This document shows, piece after piece, positions 1 through 7,400 of a DNA stretch of 12,218 nucleotides. A program made the position numbers and the translations under genes. The number at the start of each line of letters is the position of its first letter. The first letter of the stretch is position 1. Source of the DNA: Planctomycetota bacterium (GTDB lineage: Bacteria; Planctomycetota; Planctomycetia; Pirellulales; Pirellulaceae); contig JAJRVM010000327.1 in the NCBI GenBank assembly GCA_024277285.1, positions 1 through 12,218 on the forward strand. Direction: 5' to 3'. The notes below the pieces were generated by a model. The model was not told where the DNA came from, searched no databases, and saw only the letters and a program-made list of their open reading frames with translations.

Positions 1-666
1 CAGTTTCGGCTTGGGCATAGCCAACGTCAGCTGGGCCAATTGCCGTGATGTGGATTGCAGCTGCACGTACAGTTCTTCTGCTTCCGGCGAACCGAGCAGC
101 ACTTTCCGTCGTGTGCCCATGACGCGCGTCACCAGTGCTCGATTCTGCCATACGGCCGCATACGCCGCGGCCGGATCAACACTCGGCAACCTGCGCAGCA
201 CGGACAGCCACACGCCGCAGCCGGTTTGTTCACTGCGAAAGGCCATCGCCTGCGCCTCCGACAGCCACGGCAGTGTCTTGCCGACAAACGCTTGCTCCAC
301 CTCAAACGCCTCGCGTGCCAACGGCTCAGCTTTCGCAAAGTCGCCGATCGATGTGTAGAGCCATGCCAAGTGATTCAAGCTCGCGGCATAGTCAGGATGC
401 CGACGACCAAGGACTTCTCGCCGAATATCCATGGCCTCTAGATACAGCGGCAGAGCCTTGGCGTAGTCACCTAACAACTCGTAGAAACGGGCCAGGTTGT
501 TCAAACTCGTGGCATACTCAGGATGCTGCGAGCCAAGAATCTCCTTGCGAATCTTCGTCGACTCCAAATACAGCGGCAGCGCCTTCGCGTAGTCGCCTGT
601 CTCGTCATACATTAGCGCCAAGCTGCTCAATCGCATGGCGTATTCAGGATGTGAGCTTCCAAACAC
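1..666 (-). pseudogene. TPR (kinesin-light-chain type) continuation of the same gene, after the in-frame TAG, partial at window edge
   Basis: The 222 codons after the TAG stay open in the same frame to base 1. They encode about two and a half TPR units of the TPR_12 type: each has a version of (S/R)xHPxYAxxLNxLAxxYxxxGDYAKALPLYxxA, seen at about 520-660, 395-520 and 300-395. A linker with LPWLSEAQAMAF follows (~238-273), then a helical stretch with AVWQNRALVTRVMGTRR (~100-160). That helical stretch is typical of the segment just before a CHAT protease-like domain, which would lie beyond the left edge. This part has no good independent ribosome site. A GTG follows the TAG directly and an ATG lies at 634-636, so reinitiation is conceivable but unsupported. 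I treat 1-1479 as one gene with a nonsense interruption: a recent pseudogene, a sequence error or a readthrough gene. Confidence 0.7.
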
Positions 667-1479
667 CTACTCCGCGATGGCAAGAGTTTTCTGGCCCAAG
701 AGAACCGCTTCAGCAGCCTCGCCGGCGCATTTGAGCTCGTCCATTTCCGAAACCAAACGCCGCATCTCGGCGACTTCCGTTTGCTGTTGGTCGGTTCGCG
801 GCGCGGGACGCGGGGCGCCGGTCAAGGCGAGCGTCCTACAGGCGAACTTGCCCTCGGTTACCCGCACAACAAACGCTTCAATCGGACTCGCGTCGTTCGG
901 AACGTAGCCGATGGCGATCTGTTTGGCCTGCGAGTGGACGCGCACGAACCCATGGCGATACAAGATCGTCAATTTGCCAAGATCCGCAAACGCGACATCC
1001 GAAAACGTGCGAATCGTTTTGCGAACTTGTTGGGACCTGGCTGAATCACCTTCGCCAGTCGTTTTGCTCCAGATATTGACGATTCGGAGCGAAGTGACCG
1101 TCTTACCCTGGTTGCGCGAGCGTGTCAGTTCGACCCAGACCGTGCCGCAATCCTCGACTTCCCAACCAAATGACCATCGCGTGGACTGCCCGTCCTGACC
1201 GAGCGTGGGGCAAGTGAATTCCAGGTTTATGTGCGCGATGGAACCGGACTTCAAGAGTTTGCGAACTGTCGCGCCTTTGGTCAACAGCAATCGGCCCTTT
1301 TGCCATTGGACCGGGCCATCGATCGAGTACTCGGCCCGGCGGTCCGTTTGAAAGTCGTCGGCGAACGTGATCGGTTTGGCCGGTTTGGAAGCCGCCTTGC
1401 CGGGCGCTTTCGCGTCCTGGGCGTGGACCAGCGGAGCCAGTACCAATACGCTCGCCAGCCACATCACGCTGAGTCTCAT
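667..1479 (-). CDS. Exported beta-sandwich protein, N-terminal part of a TPR/CHAT-type protein, ends at premature TAG
   Basis: A 270-codon reading frame starting at the ATG 1477-1479, chosen because AAGGA (1488-1492 on the plus strand as TCCTT) lies 8 nt upstream and because the protein then opens with a signal peptide (MRLSVMWLASVLVLAP, likely cleavage after VHA). An upstream in-frame start at 1638 would bury the signal peptide. Residues ~35-225 look like a concanavalin-like/DUF1080-like beta-sandwich, rich in W and alternating strands, including FADDF and WSFGWEVEDCG. Residues ~230-270 start a helical segment leading into TPRs (ending LGQKTLAIAE). The TAG at 667-669 sits where the kinesin-light-chain-type TPR linker normally has K, E or Q, and the frame continues for 222 more codons to the window edge. 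In the family this domain precedes TPRs and often a CHAT domain. The function of this protein is unknown. A candidate promoter lies at 1555-1583. Confidence 0.75.
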   Translation of the reverse strand: MRLSVMWLASVLVLAPLVHAQDAKAPGKAASKPAKPITFADDFQTDRRAEYSIDGPVQWQKGRLLLTKGATVRKLLKSGSIAHINLEFTCPTLGQDGQSTRWSFGWEVEDCGTVWVELTRSRNQGKTVTSLRIVNIWSKTTGEGDSARSQQVRKTIRTFSDVAFADLGKLTILYRHGFVRVHSQAKQIAIGYVPNDASPIEAFVVRVTEGKFACRTLALTGAPRPAPRTDQQQTEVAEMRRLVSEMDELKCAGEAAEAVLLGQKTLAIAE

Positions 1480-1554
1480 CGGTTCGTTCCTTGAGCGGTT
1501 TGTTGCGGTCGCCGTCTGTTGCAAGGATGCAACAACTCCGATAGTTACGGTCAG

Positions 1555-1583
1555 AGTATATTCTCGCGTCAGGAGAAACGCAA
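1555..1583 (-). promoter_or_regulatory. Candidate sigma70-like promoter of the TPR gene
   Basis: On the minus strand TTGCGT (1578-1583) and TATACT (1555-1560) are separated by 17 nt. That gives 3 of 6 and 5 of 6 matches to the standard boxes. It would leave a leader of roughly 70 nt before the ATG at 1479. A small stem-loop (TGTTGC/GCAACA, ~1517-1534) lies in that leader. This is sequence match only. Confidence 0.35.
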
Positions 1584-1643
1584 AGCAATGGCTCGTTCTG
1601 TGTAAGCGCCCACCAGAACGATAATTGACTTGTGCCACTGCAT

Positions 1644-2279
1644 GCTCGAACGCTCATTCCACGTCGATCGATCTAGCACCACCAAATAACCAACCACAAC
1701 ACCGCCGGTAACTGCACGCAGTGCGAACCGCCTCCCCACACGCTCCATTGGACAACGTTTTCCCGCTTCGCACTGCTCAACTCGGCGTTTTCGTTTAGGC
1801 AGCGCGGTTGTGCTTTTTCAAGGTGTTTGGAGTTGGAGGACGTACGGAATGAGCAGTGGCACCGATGCTCGAACGCTCATTCCATGTCGATCGATCTAGC
1901 ACCACCAAACAACCAACCACAACACCGCCGGTAACTACACGCAGTGCGAACCGCCTCCTTACGCTCCATTGGAGAACGTCTCGACGCTTCGCACTGCTCA
2001 ACTTGGCGTTTTCGTTTGAGCAGCGCGGTAGTGCTTTTTTGGGGTATTTGGAGTTGGAGGGCGTACGGAATGAGCAGTGGCACCGATGCTCGAACGCTCA
2101 TTCCACGTCGATCGATCTAGCACCAACAAATAACCAACCACAACACCGCCGGTAACTGCACGCAGTGCGAACCGTCTCCAGACTCCCCATTGGAAAACGT
2201 TTCGACGCTTCGCACTGCTCAACTCGGCGTTTTCGTTTGAGCAGCGCAGTTGTGGCTTTTTTAAGGTGTCTGGAGTTGG
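1644..2279. repeat. Three tandem copies of a ~222 bp palindrome-rich non-coding unit
   Basis: Units run 1644-1866 (223 bp), 1867-2087 (221 bp) and 2088-2279 (192 bp, lacking the last ~29 bp). They are highly similar with scattered substitutions. Each unit carries several inverted repeats: CGGT..GCAC-GCA-GTGC..ACCG; CTCCA-T-TGGAG (clearest in unit 2); CTGCTCAA..TTGAGCAG (1994-2001/2016-2023 and 2215-2222/2237-2244, degenerate in unit 1); and at the unit joints GGAATGAGC..GCTCATTCC (1846-1854/1875-1883 and 2067-2075/2096-2104). The period changes from 223 to 221, neither a multiple of three, so no protein frame is conserved across units. The minus-strand reading frames over it are therefore probably by-products. 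It could be a dispersed structured repeat, tandem copies of a small RNA gene, or debris of a non-autonomous element. I do not recognise it as a named family. Confidence 0.85.
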
Positions 2280-2320
2280 CATTAGCGTTCATCAGCGGGT
2301 ATTAGCGGTTTCCCCTCGAA

Positions 2321-2356
2321 CCGATTTGCGGACCGATTTGCGGACCGATGTGCCTC
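2321..2356. repeat. 12 bp tandem repeat, two exact copies plus one degenerate
   Basis: CCGATTTGCGGA occurs at 2321-2332 and 2333-2344, followed by CCGATGTGCCTC at 2345-2356. It lies just beyond the large tandem repeat in DNA where I see no convincing gene. A nearby direct repeat ATTAGCG (2281-2287 and 2301-2307) marks the end of the 222 bp array. Confidence 0.7.
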
Positions 2357-2698
2357 GGCAAGCCTAGCGGCCTCGTCTGTCCTGTATTCGGCGTTCGGGC
2401 AACCCATCATCGCCGCCAAGTGGGTTGAGCAATCGTGAGCACCGGCAAGGAGCTCCTCATCATTAGCACCCTTCTTGCCGAACGTGCGACAATTGGATTT
2501 GAAACGCAACCAGACGGTCCAAACCTCGGCCTCCCTGGAGCAATACACCCCACAAGAAGGCGCGCTTGCTGGTCAGCATACGACCAACTCGCTAGACTAA
2601 CCAGGAAAACGAACGAGTGTCGCTGGGCAGGCCAACATCAGCGTGGCCTGTCCCACGCGGTGTCGCGAACACGTACTACCGTTGGATGTTGGAGCATC
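2357..2698. other. Intergenic, no gene seen; two mutually exclusive hairpins near 2625-2658
   Basis: Open frames here (for example a minus-strand frame ending near 2282 and an upstream extension of the plus-strand gene) have no ribosome site or recognisable content. At 2625-2654 GGGCAGGCCA pairs with TGGCCTGTCCC around a 9 nt loop, with one bulge. At 2641-2658 GCGTGG pairs with CCACGC. The two stems share TGG, so only one can form. They sit 40 to 75 nt before the start at 2699, where such a switch could influence expression. No known attenuator class is recognised. Confidence 0.4.
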
Positions 2699-3109
2699 AT
2701 GGCGAAAACGAAAAAACAACTTCCCCCTAAATACCAAGTCTGGATCAACGCGCGCAAGCAGTTTCATCTATCGCACGCACAGATCCAAATGGCGCGGGAA
2801 TTAGGCATGAACCCGAAACGGTTCGGCGGCAAGGCCAACCACAAACAAGAGCGTTCAAAAGTGCCTCTGCCAGCGTTTATCGAGCAACGTTACGAACGGA
2901 AATTCGGCAAGAAACAGCCCGATGATGTCCGCTCGGTCGAGCAACGCTACAAAGACAAGAAGCAGAAACAGGCCGATCGCAAGGCGCGCAAACAAAGCGA
3001 GGCCGAGTGTGACGTAGCCCCCGTTGTGCACGACGTTGATCTCTCGTCCGCAGAGGCAAGTGATGCAGGGGCAAGCGATGCAGGGGCGGCCGACGAGTTT
3101 CCACTCTGA
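2699..3109 (+). CDS. Orphan basic protein, 136 aa, conserved hypothetical family
   Basis: The ATG at 2699 is preferred over in-frame starts as far up as 2435 because GGAG lies 4 nt upstream (2691-2694) and because the protein then opens MAKTKKQLPPKYQVWINARK. I recall that opening as the N-terminus of a widespread uncharacterised bacterial family, frequent in Planctomycetota (recognition, not search). The conserved part is residues 1-~85, with LSHAQIQMARELGMNP (about 25-40), NHKQE (~48-52) and PLPAFIEQRYERKFGK. Two FIEQRY/SVEQRY-like segments are present. Residues ~85-105 are Lys/Arg-rich (KDKKQKQADRKARKQ). The last ~25 residues form an acidic, Ala/Ser-rich tail with a repeated SDAGA motif, which looks like local duplication. 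It has no signal peptide or membrane span. Nucleic-acid binding is a guess from charge only. It converges with vapC. Confidence 0.75.
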   Translation: MAKTKKQLPPKYQVWINARKQFHLSHAQIQMARELGMNPKRFGGKANHKQERSKVPLPAFIEQRYERKFGKKQPDDVRSVEQRYKDKKQKQADRKARKQSEAECDVAPVVHDVDLSSAEASDAGASDAGAADEFPL

Positions 3110-3167
3110 TGAAAGCGACTGGCGATCTTTTGTGGCACGCTGCACAAGCCGTCGGATGAACATCAGA

Positions 3168-3590
3168 CTACCGCTGCTCGCGAAATGGATTGACCACTTG
3201 CACCGCGCCGTAGAGTTGGCCGTGGCTCAAACCTTCGCTGAACAATGTCGCCGCCCCCAAGAACTCCGCAGCCGCAATAATGGCGCCATCCCAGTAGGAG
3301 ATCTGGTGGCGTTGGCTCAATTCAACGGCGATCTTGACAAGCGCCCTGTCTGTCGCCACACATGGAAACGCATCGAGTTGCTCGATCCATTCAAGAGCCT
3401 GCTGCGCCGTCAGGGGAACATCAATCTTGCGAACAACCGTGACGTAGAACTCTTGAAGTAATTGGGCGGAAAGCCCAAAGTCTTCGTTCTCAATCAGTTC
3501 CACCGCCCGCTTCCGTTTCGCTTCTTCCGCGCCACGTCCCGCGACAGCGTAAACGAGTATGCTCGTGTCCAACAGGCAATCAACGCTCAT
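3168..3590 (-). CDS. vapC: PIN-domain toxin, VapC-type ribonuclease
   Basis: A 140-aa protein with the PIN-domain plan. D8 sits in LLDTSILVYA, E47 in LLQEFYVTV and D101 in ISYWDGAIIAAA, with the C-terminal LFSEGLSHGQ and the ending VVNPF. VapC-type toxins are metal-dependent RNases, usually cutting tRNA or rRNA, and are neutralised by the partner antitoxin. The acidic set D8/E47/D101 is intact. Relatives commonly have SED in the LFSEDLxHGQ motif, but here the D is G120, so a fourth metal ligand may be lost (E119 remains). Its ATG overlaps the end of the upstream antitoxin gene by 11 nt, as in translationally coupled toxin-antitoxin operons. It ends with TAG right after the normal family end, which shows TAG acts as a stop here. 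Confidence 0.88.
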   Translation of the reverse strand: MSVDCLLDTSILVYAVAGRGAEEAKRKRAVELIENEDFGLSAQLLQEFYVTVVRKIDVPLTAQQALEWIEQLDAFPCVATDRALVKIAVELSQRHQISYWDGAIIAAAEFLGAATLFSEGLSHGQLYGAVQVVNPFREQR

Positions 3591-3783
3591 GTAGCTCGTC
3601 CCGACTCCACGCCGCGGATCCTATGCGTGCTTCTGACCGCGCGCTCATCGCGCACATTCGTTTGCGCGCCTCACTCGCCCGCTCCTCGCGCTGAGAAATC
3701 CCCAACAAGAACTCTCGGACCAGCGCATTGACCGACACCCCTTGCTCAGCCGCATACCGCCACGTTCTCCTACGACGAATCAC
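3580..3783 (-). CDS. vapB: VapB-type antitoxin, possibly missing its N-terminal strand
   Basis: A 67-aa frame with GTG as the only plausible start (3781-3783). Residues 11-28 (AAEQGVSVNALVREFLLG) match the helix-turn-helix part of a ribbon-helix-helix antitoxin. The tail ARIGSAAWSRDELHER is the typical toxin-binding end of such antitoxins. Relatives normally have about ten more N-terminal residues forming the DNA-binding beta strand (M-x-N-hydrophobic-T-V-D-E type). Here only MIRRRRTWRY precedes the helix, and no Shine-Dalgarno is visible. The frame stays open upstream to a TGA near 3868, but without ATG, GTG or TTG. The 5' end may have been lost or altered next to the mobile element that begins at 3860. 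The promoter of the pair was not found. Confidence 0.7.
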   Translation of the reverse strand: MIRRRRTWRYAAEQGVSVNALVREFLLGISQREERASEARKRMCAMSARSEARIGSAAWSRDELHER

Positions 3784-3859
3784 CGACCGAAGAATGGCAT
3801 TGCGAGGAATTGCATATGCTACCAGCAGAGGTTGGCGGTGAAGAAGAGGATGAAGATTG

Positions 3860-4218
3860 GTAACCGTTCACGGTCTCTGCCCAGGAACGGCTACGTCGGC
3901 ATTTCACATGTTTGCTCGTATCTGCTATTGTTTCAGTCCCGAAGGGACGACCCTAAACAAGCCCGGGGTGAAGCGACGTGAGTGGAACGAACGTCGCGTA
4001 ACCCTGGGGGTTACGAAGAATATCACAGTCAAACCCCGAAGGGGTGGCCCTAAAAAGGCTAGGGCCGCCCCGTTGGGGCTTTTAGGGCGTGTGGGAAGAC
4101 GCCCCAGGGTTACGCCAATGCTCGCAAGACTCGCATTGTCTTCACCCTGGGCTCGTATAGGGCTGTGCCTTCGGCACGAAAGAGACCGTAACAAAGCTGA
4201 GCCTTCGTGAACGGTTAC
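3860..4218. mobile_element. MITE-like hairpin element with 13 bp perfect terminal inverted repeats (copy 1)
   Basis: GTAACCGTTCACG at 3860-3872 and its exact reverse complement at 4206-4218 bound 359 bp without a credible gene. The inside is a chain of stem-loops: GTCCC-GAA-GGGAC (3936-3948); CGACG..CGTCG (~3974-3996); GTAACCC-TGG-GGGTTAC (3998-4014); CCCC-GAA-GGGG (4034-4044); GGCCCTA..TAGGGCC (4046-4066); GCCCC-GTT-GGGGC (4067-4079); CCCAGGGT..ACCCTGGG (4103-4110/4144-4151); and GTGCC-TTC-GGCAC (4165-4177). The left end also folds locally as CCGTTC..GAACGG. A diverged copy in the same orientation lies at 8014-8366. No transposase is present, so any movement would need help in trans. The flanks share only TG, so no convincing target duplication is visible. 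Such CCGAAGG-loop repeats are, from memory, common between planctomycete genes. Confidence 0.7.
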
Positions 4219-4264
4219 TGAACCGACACCATTGTGTTCCTCCAAAGCAACGACTTGACTCCGT

Positions 4265-4292
4265 TGGAACAGTCGGAAACAACCTTGTTCCA
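4265..4292. promoter_or_regulatory. Operator-like inverted repeat upstream of the kinase
   Basis: TGGAACA (4265-4271) and TGTTCCA (4286-4292) form a perfect 7 bp inverted repeat with a 14 nt spacer. It lies just outside the mobile element and about 30 nt upstream of the candidate -35 box. It could be a regulator site or a weak hairpin. No regulator family is assigned. Confidence 0.3.
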
Positions 4293-4321
4293 TCTCGAAG
4301 ATCGCTTTCTTGACGCTTTTT

Positions 4322-4351
4322 TTGTGTTGCCGATCGTGGCGGTGCTACAAT
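4322..4351 (+). promoter_or_regulatory. Candidate promoter of the kinase gene
   Basis: TACAAT (4346-4351) fits a -10 box, with TTGTGT (4322-4327) 18 nt upstream as a weak -35. The implied leader to the GTG at 4479 is about 120 nt. This is consensus matching only. Confidence 0.35.
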
Positions 4352-4478
4352 CAGACTCGACTTTCGCTGTCGTTACCTGCGCCCGATTGCTTGGCAGCAA
4401 ACGACCGCGCGGCGCTACTCGGTAGCGTTAGATCAAGGTTGACTCTGGGGCATTGTCGATGAGAGCGAGGAGCAAATC

Positions 4479-7400
4479 GTGTCATCCACCCCTCCGGACC
4501 GAAACCTGTTGTTTGGCATTTTGGCCGTGCAGATGGACTTTGTGACTCGCGACGCGCTGATGGAAGGCATGAATGCGTGGGTCCTCCGTAAGTCCACACC
4601 ACTGGGAGACATCTTAGTCGACCAGGGCGTATTGGAGCGGGACGACTACGCCCTCTTGGATCCGATGGTGCGACGTCACATTGAGCTCCACCAGAACGAT
4701 CCACAAAAAAGTCTCGCGGCGCTCAGTTCGGCTTCGTCGTTTCAGCACAGCCTGAAAGAGATCGCTGACCCTGACGTCCAGCATAGCCTGAATCTACTCT
4801 CCCGAGACGCCAATCTAGCACTATCTGAAAAAACAACCGAAGCGCCACACTCCGATTCTCAGCACCGGTATCGGATCCTACATCGCCACGCCGAGGGTGG
4901 ACTGGGAACCGTCTTCGTCGCTTACGACGAAGAACTTCACCGTGACGTGGCGCTCAAGGAAATTCAGCAGCAACACGCGATGCACGCCGCCAGTCGCGCG
5001 CGGTTTGTGCAAGAGGCCGAAATCACTGGCAAGCTTGAACACCCCGGCGTCGTTCCCGTCTATGGGCTAGGGCACTACGAAGACGGTCGTCCATTCTATG
5101 CAATGCGTTTCATTAAGGGAGACAGTCTCCACGACGCTGCGAAACGCTTCCACAAACAAGTGCCAAGCTCCAGCGCGGAATGGCGACGCGTTGAATTGCG
5201 TCGACTGCTGGGACGGTTTATCGACGTCTGCGATGCGGTTGGTTATGCGCACAACCGTGGCGTATTACACCGCGACCTGAAGCCCGGCAATATCATGATC
5301 GGGAAGTACGGCGAAACGTTGGTGGTTGACTGGGGCCTCGCCACGCTCATGGGCGATACCGCCGACCAGCAGCGCGATGAAACGGTACTCAAACTGCAGA
5401 GCGGCAGTGGCCCCATCCAGACGATGCTAGGCTCCGTGGTCGGAACGCCACACTATATGAGCCCCGAACAAGCGGCAGGCCAACTCGATCAACTGACGGA
5501 GGCGTCGGACATCTATGGCCTGGGGGCGACGCTGTACTATATTCTCACATGCCAACCGCCGGTAACCGGTACCACCACTCAAGAGACCTTGGAACAGGCG
5601 CAATTGGGAAAAGTGGCCGCGCCCCGCGACGTCAACCCCAATGTGCCGCGTCCGCTCGAAGCGATCTGCATGAAAGCGGTGGCGCGTCAGCCTGCGCGAC
5701 GCTATGCGAGTTGCCGAGAGTTGGCCAACGACGTGGAAGCGTATCTGGCCGATACACCGGTCTCGGCCTATCGAGGCGTCCTCTACCGAAGCAGGCTCTG
5801 GCTGCTCCGCCACCGAACGGCCGTGGTGGTTGCCTGCGTGCTACTCGCCTGCCTGGCTGCATTCACCGGCTATGTGACGATGCGACATTGGAAAGTCGCC
5901 GAGCAAATCCAGGGCCATTCCGACCGGGCCGCTTGGGCCGTCGAATCGAGTGATTTGGGAAAAGGCGTCGCGGAACTAACCGCCGCGCAAGCGCTGACCA
6001 CATCCGGCTCGACCACCGCGGACCGCATCGCTCGTTGGGCAAAACAACTGCGCGACTACCGGGTATTCGAGACACAGTATGACGAAATCCGCTTAGCTGT
6101 GAATGGGCCTTCCAATACTTCGGCGGACGACAGGGTGGCCACGAGTGTGCGCGCAGCTCTGGGAACTCTTTCTGCGCTCGACAACCCGAACTGGCCCGAT
6201 CAGTTCAACAACTCGCTGCTCAGCGAACAGCAATTGGCGTCCCTGCAAACGCACGTGGGTGAACTAACAGTACAACTGGCAATGCGGATTGCGCGCGAAT
6301 GGAACGACGACGACGAAAGCCGCGTCCGTACGCGCGAAGCACTCGCTCTGCTCGACCACGCTTCCACGTTTATCGAGTTTGGAATCGGCATCCACAGCTT
6401 GCGAGCCCGATGGCAACGGCGATTGGGCGAGTCTCACAAAGTGGACTCCAGCTGGAACCAGGCACTCGACCTCGCCAAGGAAGGTACTGCTGGCAAACGC
6501 AACGTATTCGACCAATACGTTTTCGCTCAGGTCGCCGAAACGATGTTGCTGCGAGACGGCAGCCCACCCACCAACGGCGAGAAAGTATTGCGTCTATACG
6601 AATCCGTATTGAGACACGATCCGCAGTTCTTCCGCGCGCACTTCGGAATGTACCACGTGTACCAGAAGCTAGGTGATACAGCCGGCCAACTGCGACATTT
6701 AGAAGCATGCCTGGCGTTGTCACCGCACGATCCGTTCCTTTACTACTTCCGTGGTATGGTCTATTTTGCCCAGGGAAGTGCGGATCCAAGCTACTTCCTA
6801 AAGGCACGCGGTGATTTCGACACCTCAGTCGCACGCGATCCGAGATTCGCGACAGGCTATTACTATAGTGGCCGAATGAATGTGGCATTGAGGAACTGGC
6901 GCGAGGCGGTTCCTCGTTTCGATCGGGCGATCCAATGCGATCCAACAATGAACGGTCCCTACTATTGGCGGGCCATTGGTCGGGCGAAGATCGGAATGTA
7001 CCGGCAAGCCGCCGCCGACGCAGACGAGGCCGTCCGGCGTGACCCCAACGACAAACTCGTGCTCTACTACGCCGCACGCGCGTATGCCCAGTCCGTCCCT
7101 GCGATCGAGCAGGCTGACTTGGCGGACGACGAACGCCAGCAAATGATAAACACCTATGCGAACACCTGCCGGCAACTCCTCGCGCGCGCATTCGAGGCGG
7201 GTTTCGATGAAGTCGGACGGTGCGTCCCTGGCAGTGACTTCGACCCTGTCTACGGCGTCGCGGACATTCGAGAACTGGTCAAGGAACAATGCCAGAAGCT
7301 GTTGGACCGTCCGCCCACGACCGCCGAGACGCAATCCACTAAACGCGCTCCAGTCCCCAAGGGCGAGCTTCTATTAACACTCGGTGACTTAGCCAAGTCG

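Noticed and set aside
1644..2279. Integron attC array or CRISPR array
   Set aside because: The whole unit is repeated rather than only boundary sites with different cassettes, the core GTTRRRY-type sites are not evident, and there is no short-repeat/unique-spacer pattern.
1795..2292. Minus-strand frames across the 222 bp repeats (sequences with CSYRRCCGWLF or VTGGVVVG)
   Set aside because: Unit lengths of 223 and 221 shift the frame at each copy, there are no ribosome sites, and similarity between the frames is explained by the DNA repeat.
3857..4293. Frames on both strands inside the hairpin element
   Set aside because: They consist of palindromic repeat sequence, have no ribosome sites, and the second copy does not preserve the same proteins.
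6370..7191. 273-codon minus-strand frame inside the kinase gene
   Set aside because: Arg/Ser-rich shadow of a long high-GC gene on the other strand, with no recognisable domain.
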